NCBI GenBank assembly: GCA_002778195.1
Contig: PCDI01000006.1
Span: forward strand, 1,555,950-1,619,949
DNA: 64,000 nucleotides
Direction of reading: 5' to 3'
Origin: Raffaelea ambrosiae
Lineage: Eukaryota; Ascomycota; Sordariomycetes; Ophiostomatales; Ophiostomataceae
Part shown: positions 1-9,992 of the stretch, piece by piece
Position numbering within the stretch: position 1 is the stretch's first letter
Layout of the letters: the number at the start of each line of letters is the position of its first letter
Program-made: the position numbers and the translations under genes
The notes under the pieces: model-generated
What the model saw: the letters and a program-made list of their open reading frames with translations, nothing else
Databases searched by the model: none
What the model was told of the DNA's origin: nothing

Positions 1-2025
1 GTTGAGTCTTAGTGGACGATAAATGGTGCCGCAAGTGGTGAAACTTGGCAAGGTTTTACTGGTGATTGGTTCTGGTCTGAATCGTATTAGCTGTGGTCTA
101 ATCGACTACTCGTACTGCTCTAGCTTTGACTGGCTGAAATTTCTACAGCAATTTCTTCACTCTTGCTGCTCTGCGCTGTAAAGTCTCTTCCCTGGTAAGT
201 GGTTCATAGACCTTCCTACTAGAACGGCAACAGACCGACTCGATGGACACTAACAGGTTCATCTCTGTGGGGAAGGAACTAAGACGCTAAGCCTTATTGC
301 GATAAATTTGACGAGAAGACTCCAGTCCGGACGGGTGCGACCCCTCCAACCAGACTGGCGGCACAGTGGGCACCGGAGGGAGGGTGGAGCGAACAATGAA
401 GCAAGGGCTGGTCACCAACCGGGCAAGCACGTACCATTGGCCTCAATAAGATAGTTGCTTGTACTATATGTACTAAAGTACATAGTATATAGGTATACTC
501 GTAGTACTACTATAGTATGTGCTCGTAGTTATTGGTTATCTTATTGCACTGGCCTCGTAGCTTCCGTTTGTGTATTGGCAATCGCAATCGTGACTTGCCC
601 AAAGGCAAGGGATTTGCACATACCGGGGACGGGGGGCAATAAAGGTACGGTCTCGTCGGGAATTTGAAAGTCGATGGATTTTGGAAATTTCATGCCTTGC
701 CAGTCGGTCTGTTGGTCGGCGTCCAGTTCTCCGCCGCGAGGGTGAGGTCACTAAGAAGAGCACTGGTTCGGCGCAGGACTCGCTTACGGCGGACCAATCA
801 GGGCGCGGCCGTCTCGCTTGCCCCTGCCAGCTCAGCCAGGCATTTCTTTTTTGTTCGTTTTTTTGTTCGGTTCTTATTCGTTTCTTATTCGTCTTTTGTG
901 GTTCCTTGTCTGTTTGGTTCCTTCTTTTCAGACGACATGCATTCTCGTACACGGACGCGGGACGGCCACGAAGAAGGGACCGCACAGACAGGACAGACAG
1001 GACAAAGAGAGGAGTCGAGAAAAGGGTCTAAAGAACGGGACGGTATCAAGAGACAACGGCGTGCGTGATCAGTTGCGTGCATACCGAAAGTATCTGCTGT
1101 TGTGTTGACTTCCGGCCTGTCCGGATTGGTCCCCAAGCAGCATGTCTGCTATTAGAATTCAATCAATAAATCGCATTGTCTCCATGGCGAGCGTACTCAC
1201 GACTGGCCGGGAACGATTGGTCACTAATACACACCGAGTGTGTAAGCCTGGTGGCCTGTCTCGCGGCTCTTCTCGGTTTGTCAGACATTGCAATTGGCGC
1301 ATAATACAAGACAATGACTACCACCTTACAAGATGGTATCGGGATTTCTGCACTGGCTCCTGCCCCGTCTGGACACCTGGGGCACTTGGGGTCTCTTGCA
1401 ATGTGCTTTCCCCTTTCTGTCTCGAGGGGTGGAAGACCCGCCTGCCGTTGTATCCGCTGCAAGGAGGACTGTGCCTGTCATCCGCGGACCAGTCTGGGCC
1501 AGGTCTCATCCTTCTCTTGTCCTGCAGCTTCGTAGTATGCAACTGCTCGCATGCTCGTCCATGGCGTGGGCTCCGCAGCACGCTTTGACGGCCGCTAGCA
1601 GGCCAAGTCTGCCTCAAGTTCGCCTCGAGCTCTGCTTGCTGAGAACAGCCGCCCGTCTCGTCTACGAGTAAGCAACGTTTCCACTTGTTCCACTTCTGCT
1701 TCTATGCCTCTTCGACTCTAGCCTGGGGTGCCGTGCTCGCTACGTGTAACACCCTATTCGCCAAAAAAGGGTGAACTCGTTTCTTTTTCTTTCTTGCCTT
1801 CCTGGTCTTCCAGGCGGATATCCCATGATTGGCGGACGAGAGCCCGGGAAGGAAAGAGCCAAGGACGCTGTAAAACTGCAACAGTCGTTCCTTCTGGATT
1901 TGGTTGTCAGTGAGAACGCCAGTTTTTTTTTTTTTTTTGCCTTGAACTCGTGAATTCCTTCAGGCTCTGATCTTCTTGAGACTTACTTTCGACTCCCCTC
2001 TTGACTCTTTTGACTTCACCCCCTT

Positions 2026-2077
2026 TTCAACTCTCCCCTTCAGCTCTCCTCTTCAGCTCTCCTCTTCAACTCCCCTC
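2026..2077 (+). repeat. 13-bp tandem repeat, four copies, CT-rich
   Basis: Four head-to-tail 13-bp units of the form TTCAGCTCTCCTC start at 2026, 2039, 2052 and 2065. The middle two are identical and the outer two differ by one to three bases. It lies inside the pyrimidine-rich leader and has no coding frame. Confidence 0.85.
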
Positions 2078-3278
2078 TGTTGACCTCTCCCTTGCTTTTG
2101 ACCCCATCTCGTTTCGCTCGGTTGCTCTGTTCCTTCCTCCGGGATCTCTTCCAATCTCTGTGCGTCTGCCAATATCTGTTAATATTTGATCTGATCTCCG
2201 TTCTCGTGTCTCTCGTGTCTCCCCCAGTCTCCTCCAGGCTCTCCTGCTCTCCCAACGCGCCCCCCAGCACTCCCACCCCATCCCATCCCGTCCTCGGCTC
2301 TTCCCCCAGTCTCATCCTCCACCTTCCATTGGCCTCTAGCCCCCCCCCCTTCGAAACCTTGCCCTTTTCCATTGTTCGAGTCGTCGGCCTTGTTCCCTGC
2401 TCGCTTGGCCCTCTTATGGACCAACTCGACCAAATTGGAACCAACCAGCTGCACTGTCACTTCCTGTCACAAACGAAGAGCGCACGCTGCAACTCTCCGA
2501 CGCTGCCCATCACCACAGCCTCTCTCCCGCAGACGTTTTCCTTCCTGCGGACTCAAGGCGATTGTCCTTCCCTGCCTTGTTATACGGCTGCAGCCAACCA
2601 CGCGTCCCATATCCGCCAACTGCCCTCTCATTGTCCTCCTTGCTCCATAGCCATTCTCCGACCATTTTCTGGCCTATCGGGCAGCAAGGGGGCGGCCTAG
2701 TCTGGACGGGCTGGTTTGGATGGCAGCTTTCTGTGTCTGTCGTTTTCTCTGCTTCTCTTAGCCCTCCCTGGTGCATGTTGGTATCTTGGATGATCTGCAC
2801 GAGGCAATCGGATTCGCCCCCCGGCCCCAGTCACCTCCAGCCACCCCCGTCACTCCTAGTCTTTCCCGAGCCTTCTCTGACTCTCTTTCTGGATCACTCA
2901 CACACCACGCCCAGATTGTGAGTGGGCCGTCCCGGCGTCCCATCGAGCTTGTCGAGTTCAGTGTCTCTGGACCATTTCGCTACCGAAAAAAACGCATCCT
3001 GGACCCGGCCATATAAGACCATTCCCGGCAAAAAAAAAAAGAGACAGAAAAAGACAAACAGAAAACGAGACAGGGTCCAAACAAGCAAGAAATGACAAGG
3101 AACGAGACAGGAGACGACAACAATCCAAAATAAACAGCAAGCCCTCCTTCTTCGCGGAAAGAACCAGCCAACAGCCAACCCAACGGCCGTCTCGGGCACC
3201 GACATATCCAGAGCGGCTTCTCGGCCTCGTGTGGCTGTTTGACACACCCCTTTATTACTGCCCTTCCTGGCTCTTGTC

Positions 3279-3311
3279 TGAATCTTGTTTGAATCTTGTT
3301 TGAATCTTGTT
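3279..3311 (+). repeat. 11-bp tandem repeat, three exact copies
   Basis: TGAATCTTGTT is repeated three times without change at 3279, 3290 and 3301. It lies in the CT-rich non-coding region. Confidence 0.85.
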
Positions 3312-4549
3312 CTGCCCTCTTGACTCTCGTCTTCTGACCCTCCTCCTCTGTCATCCGCTGGCCTCCTCCGCTCCTCCGCTGTGCCGCTCGCTTCCTCTGG
3401 TATTTGCCTCCTCCCTCGCTTGTTGGCCTTCTTTGTTTCGTCTCTTTTCTCGTGTCTTCTCTCGCGAGTGCCTCCTGTCTCGCCGTCTTGCGAAGCTCGC
3501 CTCTTTGCCTCTCCACCCACCCTCCAGTACCCGGCGTCTCGCTTCTCTTCTCATCCGCTGTCAGCCTCATTTCGGACCACAACGCCCTTCCGGCCTGACG
3601 ACCTTCCACTTTTGTGTACGCTCGCATAGACACCCACTCACACGCATGCCGCTTGCGTACCCGCCCCTGCTCACACATAACACGCATCATATATCCATCA
3701 TATACACGCGTGCTCGCACACTCGCCCTCTGCCAAGACGACAACAACCAGTGAACAGCAATCGACAGTCGCAATCTCACCGCCTGCGTCCCCGAGCCGCT
3801 TGTTACTCGACTCCCTGTCTGCTTCGTCATCTGCTGCTTCGTGCTCCTCTCTTTCTGTCCTGTACCTGTTCCAGTTCCTCTTCCTGTCCCTGGTCCTGTT
3901 TCTCCTCCCTTTCCTGTCTGTCTTCTTCCTGTTCTCTTTCGGTCTCTTCGGTTCCCTCCTTGTCCTTCCCCGTTCTTCTCCCGACCTGCTGGTGTCCTCC
4001 TCCTGATCTAGACCGCTTCCTTCCCATCACCGTCCGCCATCCATCCCCACCCAGCTCGCTTCGACCGTCTCTGGCGCTTGTCAAGATCGACAGACGCCGG
4101 TGGACCCCCCGGCTGTGCCTTTCCTCCCCCCCCCCTGGCTGGCCACCCATACTGGCCACCCATACTGGCCACCCGCACTTTGTTTATGCGGCACCCTGTG
4201 CTTGCCTAGTTGAGCTTTGCATCCACTCGTCAGACGGGGGTGGAATATCAAACAAACGAACGGGCCGTCTTGTCTGCTAAGAGAACCCTGCGGGAAACAG
4301 TCCAAACACCGGAAAGAACGCAAAGACCTCTTCCTCCCTCCTTCCATGTGTAAATAAAGGATCGTCCTCTTCCTTTTGCCCACATCGACTCATTATTTTT
4401 ACCGTTCTCCCTCTTTCTTTTTCTCGTTCTCCCTTTCTTCCGCATCTTCATCCTCCTCGTGCCCCAACCCCATCCTTCATTGCTTCCGGTCAGCAAGTCT
4501 GTCAGTCAGTCTGTCTGTCAGTCAGGTCCCTCTGCCACATTGTGAGCAG

Positions 4550-6793
4550 ATGCGTACCATGCCACAGAAGGACACTTTCGACTGGACACTTCCGGAGACC
4601 TTGACAGGTCCCCAATATCAGCAACAAGACCCTCGCCACAACTACGAGAACAGCCAAAAACACGGCCACAATTGCAACCAGCTGGAACCGGCATACCGGC
4701 TGTTCCTCTCCCATCGTGGGCTCCAGGGCGACGTACGAGATCTGCAGACACCAGGCCAGGCTCACCATCTGCAAACGCAGCACCACATTCGTAACAGTCT
4801 CGCCCTCGCCCAGGGTCACGCTGGCACTCGCAGCACTTGCAACATTCGCAACATTCGCAACACGCACACCCGTCACTGCTCCTCGTCGCATACAGTGGAA
4901 CCACAGCAATTTGCTGCCGCCCTGCAACATCCCGAAAGGCTACCACCGTCTCTGATTCTTCCTCACAGCAGCAATCGCTACCAGACGATCTCTGTCCGAC
5001 CCAAACCTCCACGTGCCTCCACGTCGTCGTCGTCCTCCTCCTCCTCCCCTTCTTCCTCGCGTTTGCTGCCAGCCACCCCCATGCAGCGAACACCCCCGCC
5101 CACTGAGCAGTCCGTCCAGGACATACGTGCCATTGTGTCCGCTGTTGTCTCACCCTCCTCTTCCTCTCATTTAGATGCGTCAAAAGCCGAAGGAGCGGTG
5201 CACTCCATTGTGGTGCTCCCTAACCCTAGTTACAGGCCCCAGCAGGTATATGAGGTCGACCTCTCCTCCACCCCGATCGCTGTTTCTAGAGGTGCCGCGT
5301 TTTCGACCACAGCCTCTACTGCTCTTGCAGACCGAATACTCGTCGTCATGCCGCCACCGGCCACCCTAAAGCTCCTGCGTTCCGAGCAGAAAATGACTCG
5401 ATCCGAATCTGTGGTAGTTCGCTGGCTGCTGGAGGAGGTGGCACAGAGGATGGCATCTGCTGGTAGTAACAAGACACCCTCGCCTTCGCCACATGCAGCA
5501 GCTTCTCCAGGAGAAGACGAGCACGACGACGAAGAAGAAGAAGACGAGCACGAAGAAGATGATAAAGACCACCCCAGAAGTGCTCCTGTGGGATATTCTG
5601 CTCTGCGCGCGACCTCTGACAACAACCTGCTTCTCCGATGTCTTCCATCGCCTGTTCCCCTGCCCAGGCCGTTGTCCAAGCCTCTGACAGCGGCTGGTCA
5701 CAGCCTATCCTCATCGTGGGGATTCAACGTCTATGCATCGCCAGTCGGGTCACCTGTAGCTGCCCTCGACAGCCCGCTGACCGAGCAAGAGCGCCGCACC
5801 GTGAATTTCCAGGCCGGACAGCTCATGTCCCAGCTCGCGCAGTTAGCACCAGGCTCCAAGAAGTTCGGCCCTGCGCTGGCTGTGCTGAGCACCAATCTGG
5901 AAGATGCAGCATCTGCATCGGCTGCTACGCGAACGTGGTCGACTGCCTTCCACTCCATCCTCGAAGGCATCCTGCGTGACGGCGAGGACATTGCCGTGTC
6001 GCTGGCCTATCCGACCATCCGGAGACACTTCCGGCGCCTTGGCTATCTTCTCGACAGGGTGACAGTGCCGAGCCTGGTCGTGGTCGATGCCATGGATAAC
6101 TCGAATCTGCTCGTCCAGCGACGGCCGTCGAAGTCCAAAGAGAAAGCGACGGCGCAGTCCAAGATAGCCACGCCGCAGACGACCACGGCATCTGGGAGCG
6201 AGAGCGAGGGCGAGGGTGACGACGAAGATAGCAGTGACGATAGTGATGACAGCAATGACATGGCTCTCCATGCACAGGCAGTCGGGATCTCTGTCACCGG
6301 TCTGCGCGACTGGAGCAACTGTGTCTTTGGCGATCCTCTGTTCGCCACCGTCTTCAGTGAACAGCCCAGTGCGGCCTTTCTCCGCGGTTTCCAAGCCGGA
6401 GTACTGTCGACTCACGCATCATCGTCTTTAAAGGCAGTATTCAGCGACAGCAAAGAGCATCGATACGTTCGCATGCTCTTGTACCAGTGCTACCATGCCG
6501 TTGTCCAGATCGTCAGGGGGTTCTACCGTCCCGGTCGGGACCAGACAACGCACGAGCTGGCAGCACGGAAGCGCCTCACCGAGATCCTGGCCAAGCTGGA
6601 GGCCGTCGATGTCGAGGAACTCGAAGGCAGCCACATTGAGGATGCCGCCAACGACAACTCGGACCAAGAACACCAGAGCCGCGAACAAAGCATCGACCCG
6701 AAGTCCAGGCTGCGGCACCGGCGATCAAGTGCCGAAATATGGCCAGCCAAAAAGCCACGATCCAACGCTGGAGATGACCCGCCGCAGGGATGA
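4550..6793 (+). CDS. Phosphotransferase-like (APH/choline-kinase fold) protein with degenerate catalytic loop
   Basis: Single-exon reading of 747 aa from ATG 4550. The frame stays open upstream but without an ATG. Residues 1-180 are Gln/His/Ser-rich low complexity, so ATG 5081 (570 aa) is a possible true start. The later part resembles fungal aminoglycoside-phosphotransferase-like proteins. An N-lobe stretch ILVVMPPPATLKLL near residue 261 is followed by a conserved E-x-V-V-x-R-W-L helix. A Brenner-like loop, VVVDAMDNSNLLV, lies near 507, and GLRDWSNCVFGDP near 584 matches the DFG-equivalent (xIDWxxxxxGDP). The usual HxDxxxxN loop is altered: Val replaces His and the D-N spacing is longer by one. 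An acidic insert (Asp/Glu) lies near 323 and an S/D-rich insert near 550. The substrate is unknown and the loss of His may mean a pseudokinase. The family call is by eye. Confidence 0.55.
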   Translation: MRTMPQKDTFDWTLPETLTGPQYQQQDPRHNYENSQKHGHNCNQLEPAYRLFLSHRGLQGDVRDLQTPGQAHHLQTQHHIRNSLALAQGHAGTRSTCNIRNIRNTHTRHCSSSHTVEPQQFAAALQHPERLPPSLILPHSSNRYQTISVRPKPPRASTSSSSSSSSPSSSRLLPATPMQRTPPPTEQSVQDIRAIVSAVVSPSSSSHLDASKAEGAVHSIVVLPNPSYRPQQVYEVDLSSTPIAVSRGAAFSTTASTALADRILVVMPPPATLKLLRSEQKMTRSESVVVRWLLEEVAQRMASAGSNKTPSPSPHAAASPGEDEHDDEEEEDEHEEDDKDHPRSAPVGYSALRATSDNNLLLRCLPSPVPLPRPLSKPLTAAGHSLSSSWGFNVYASPVGSPVAALDSPLTEQERRTVNFQAGQLMSQLAQLAPGSKKFGPALAVLSTNLEDAASASAATRTWSTAFHSILEGILRDGEDIAVSLAYPTIRRHFRRLGYLLDRVTVPSLVVVDAMDNSNLLVQRRPSKSKEKATAQSKIATPQTTTASGSESEGEGDDEDSSDDSDDSNDMALHAQAVGISVTGLRDWSNCVFGDPLFATVFSEQPSAAFLRGFQAGVLSTHASSSLKAVFSDSKEHRYVRMLLYQCYHAVVQIVRGFYRPGRDQTTHELAARKRLTEILAKLEAVDVEELEGSHIEDAANDNSDQEHQSREQSIDPKSRLRHRRSSAEIWPAKKPRSNAGDDPPQG

Positions 6794-7313
6794 TCGTCGA
6801 TGCAGCCAGAAGATGGACGCCAGGGTCGAGAATGATGGGGAAAGACTCATGTAAAGATGGAAATGGAGAAGTTGGTGAATAGTGAAAGGAATGCATGAAG
6901 AAGAACGCGAAGAGACAAAATAATGATTTTGGCAGAAGTCAAGTTAATGAATTCAGCATGAGCAGAAACATCTGGCTCTTTGAAGCATAGCGCCATACTA
7001 ATGTTGAGTAACTGGTTTTTTTTTTCTCTTTTCTCAGTGCTCTTGTTTGTGTCCTGTCGCTATTTGGTTTCAAGTTAATATGTGTGCTGGATATTATTAT
7101 TATTACTTTGTCTTTTCAATTTGTTTTTTACGTATTGGCCCAACTTGGATGGCAAACACAGCCTTTACCCTTCTTCATCTACACCTATAGATTTACATTT
7201 CGAGAAGGCATTCCTCTACTCTGGATGGGCATTATTACTATTGTTGTACAATGTCAACCATTGAGATCGTCGCTGATGTCAGTTCATTGTCCTCGACTAC
7301 GTATCTTACGTCT
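6794..7313. other. Convergent 3' intergenic spacer
   Basis: This 520-bp AT-richer stretch lies between the convergent 3' ends of the phosphotransferase-like gene and the ECD gene. It should hold both 3' UTRs. I see no gene or repeat in it. Confidence 0.7.
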
Positions 7314-9575
7314 CTAAGGCGCTGTCTCCTTGCCCTTGCCCTTGCCCTTGTTGTTATCGTCAGCTGCACTGCCGATGGCCTTGCTCCCTTTGGTATTTCC
7401 ATCTTCTTCGTCCTCGTCCTCGTCATCTTCCATGTCATCGTCCCGCGGGAGAGAGAGGCCCAACATGCTGAGAACGTTGCCCGCCGGACCCGCCATGCCT
7501 TCCTGGCTCTTGAAGCTCTCCAGCAGATTCTTGGCCAAGTTGTAGTCCACATCCACCTCAGAATCATTATCGCTCTCGTCATCATCTATGTCCGGAGCCG
7601 CAGAAGAGCTGCCGTGCGCACCTCTGGTCACTACAGCGGTTTTGTTCTTCGAGCTCTTGGTACCCTTGGCTGGAGGCTCCAGACGCAACGCCCCGTGTCC
7701 TCGTAGCTCTGCTTCAAACTGTTCCGCGAGCTTCAGAATATCGCCCTCATCATCATCGTTATTGTCGTCTTCTCCTGTGTGTGTATTCACATTGCGTGAG
7801 ACTGCCGTTGTCGGGTTGGCGCCCTTTGTGGCTTTCGTCGGCTGTGCTGCCGGCTCTGTTGCTTCTGCTGGTGATTTGGACGCAGCTGGTGTGGACTTTG
7901 TCGCTGTAGAATTAGCATCGGCGGGCATGCCCATCATCTCTCTCATCATTCGCGAGAACTCTTCTTCATCAAGGCTGATGCCATCGTCGTCGTCATCGTC
8001 ATCGTCATCATCCTCATCCTCGTCGTCTTCATCATCATCATCCATGTCGTCAAACTCGGCTCCTTCAAGCCCAGCCTCGTCGTCGTTTAGAAACGCCTGG
8101 AACCGGGACACGATCTTCCGAAGATCTGTCTGCACTCCGGCATCGCCAAAGCCGGTATCAAAGCCCGGCTCTACCTCCCATTTTGGCTGCTTTGACGATG
8201 GTGACGATGGTGACGGCGCCGACGGCTCTCCGGTGCCACGCCGGCCAGTGTTCAGCTCCCGCTCGAAATCGTCAAAATCAATATCGAGCCATGCCTCGTT
8301 GTCCTCACGGTCGACGTCCTTCCAGGAATTGATTTCCTTGTTGGTTGGAAGCGTAGACGCATCGTCGCCGTCCTCCTTGAGGTCGTCCAGAACGAGGCTG
8401 ACCTCACGCACAATGCGGTTGTTGCTCGTCTCGGCCGTCGCTGCCATGAGCTCAAAGCCACAGGTGATCTTCATGCCCAGGTTCGCCATGACCTGGGCCT
8501 TGTCTACGGCCTCGTTGCCGCCGCCATGCATCTCGGTTGCGTGTTTCTGCACCTCTGCCTCCACGTACGACGCAAATTCAGCCGCCCAGCTCGTCGGGGG
8601 GCTGAATCGTTGGCCTCGTATCTGTGCAAAGATGACCTTGGTGAACTTGACACTGACAGTGACCAGGTCGACTGGAGGAAAGTTCAGAGACGACTGGTCG
8701 CTGTTGGACGAGGAAGAAAGGGCGCGTTTCACAGACGCCGGGTCTCGTGTATAGAATGCCTCCGAAGCCGGGGCGATGGAGCGCGGCCGGTCGTGCAAGA
8801 TGTAGGCTACTTTCCGCGGTATGAGGGCACGTGCATAGTGGACAGAAGTCGCAATGTAGCCAGGGTACTTTTCCAGCCGGTAGAAGGCTTCAGACTCGAG
8901 GGACGGTATATGGACCAGCGTCTGAGGAGCCGACTTGATGACCTCGACGGCGTCGCGCAGGGAAATCGAAGGCGAGTTCGGCCGGGCAGCTGGTCCGGCC
9001 GTCTTTGCGTCGGCCACTGGGATGACCTCCAGCTTTCCATCATGTATCCAGACTCGATGGGCATCCATCTCAGGATTCAGCCACTTGGGAACAGTCTTGG
9101 CTGCCTCCACGAGCAGAAACTCCCCGTCATTGTCGCAGATCCTCGCCCATGTGCCCGGGAACGACTTGGTCAGCTCGCGCAGCATGTATACTATGAGCCA
9201 CTCGTCCTCGACACAGTCACCGTAGTCGGTGATCCCATGAAGATAGACCATGCCTGAGATGTCGGTTAGTCAGTATCACTACACCAAAGAACGAGCATGG
9301 TGCGGATTCGACACATTACCTTGGCGGCTGACCACTTCCAGCTGGAACCCATCTCGCTGCCAGATGTAGTCCTTGGTCAGCTTATCTGACAGCTGGATGG
9401 CAGACTTGCGGATCTTTTCGAGCCTGGCCAGAGGTTTGGAAGCTGCTGCTGTTCCATCGTGGACGTCTTCAGCGACAAAAACCATGTATTCAGCCGAGTT
9501 CTCGTGCAGCACGCGGTCCAGCATCAGCGGCTGGTCAGCGCTGCCGCTGCCGGCGTATTCGCCGCGGTCGTCCAT
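7314..9575 (-). CDS. SGT1/Ecdysoneless (ECD) family protein
   Basis: Two exons, 9575-9320 and 9253-7314, joined across a 66-bp intron (donor GTAATG, acceptor CAG), give 731 aa. The junction restores ...VVSRQ-GMVYLHGITDYGDCVEDEW, typical of the SGT1/ECD family, which in other eukaryotes links transcription, splicing and cell-cycle control. The start at 9575 (MDDRGEYAG) is the first ATG that leads straight into the conserved N-terminal segment. Motifs seen are WLIVYMLRELTKSFPGTW, the DNDGEFLLVEAA block, and WLNPEMDAHRVWI. The C-terminal third is low complexity, with a long Asp tract (plus-strand GTC repeats at about 7979-8045) and further acidic clusters, which is usual for this family's acidic tail. 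This is not the Hsp90 co-chaperone also called Sgt1. It is divergent from SMC6. Confidence 0.85.
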
Positions 9576-9992
9576 CCTTCCAGAACGATGGGAAGCTATA
9601 CGAATATGCTGGCTGCCATGGCTCGGACAGTGATACTCCAGGTGGCAAAGAAGAAGAAAATGGGACTTGGACGTCGAAACGGACATAAGACTATACGGGA
9701 TTGGTGCAAGGCAGACCCTGGCGCTGAACCCCCACCAACGGTGTTAGGCAGGCGTTCCTGGCTAGCGCCTTCCCGCAGTCTCGCTGTAACTACGGAGTAG
9801 TTAATACTTAACTAGTTAAGAGTTATTGTTTTGACGCGTGAGTGCCGTAACGTCGCGTTTGGAATTTTGGCCAGCCTGCCTTGTCTGCCACTTTAGTTGG
9901 CAACCCACACAGCATTTTTCTCCCGTCTCCCGCACGCGGAGGTCTTTGGACAACATCCATCGCACACACAACACACAACACAAATCGCCAAA
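9576..9992. promoter_or_regulatory. Divergent promoter between ECD and SMC6
   Basis: This 417-bp spacer separates two outward-facing start codons, so it must hold both promoters. It contains a perfect 14-bp palindrome, CTTAACTAGTTAAG, at 9807-9820, next to the near-palindrome CTACGGAGTAG at about 9790. Variants of TAACTAGTTA recur in other intergenic spacers of the window. No factor is assigned. Confidence 0.6.

Larger units (their letters stand above)
1..4549. other. Non-coding flank and CT-rich leader region
   Basis: I recognise no gene here. Open frames are short, start at non-ATG codons or are low complexity. From about 2000 to 4450 the plus strand is strongly pyrimidine-rich, as in many filamentous-fungal promoters and 5' leaders, so part of it probably serves the gene starting at 4550. 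Copies of the octamer TACGAGTA or its complement lie at 107, 496 and 1663. A short GTCTGTCA-type repeat sits at about 4495-4525, just before the start codon. Confidence 0.6.

Noticed and set aside
7588..8754. 388-codon frame antisense to ECD
   Set aside because: It is a Ser-rich mirror of the Asp tract, with no independent family signal.
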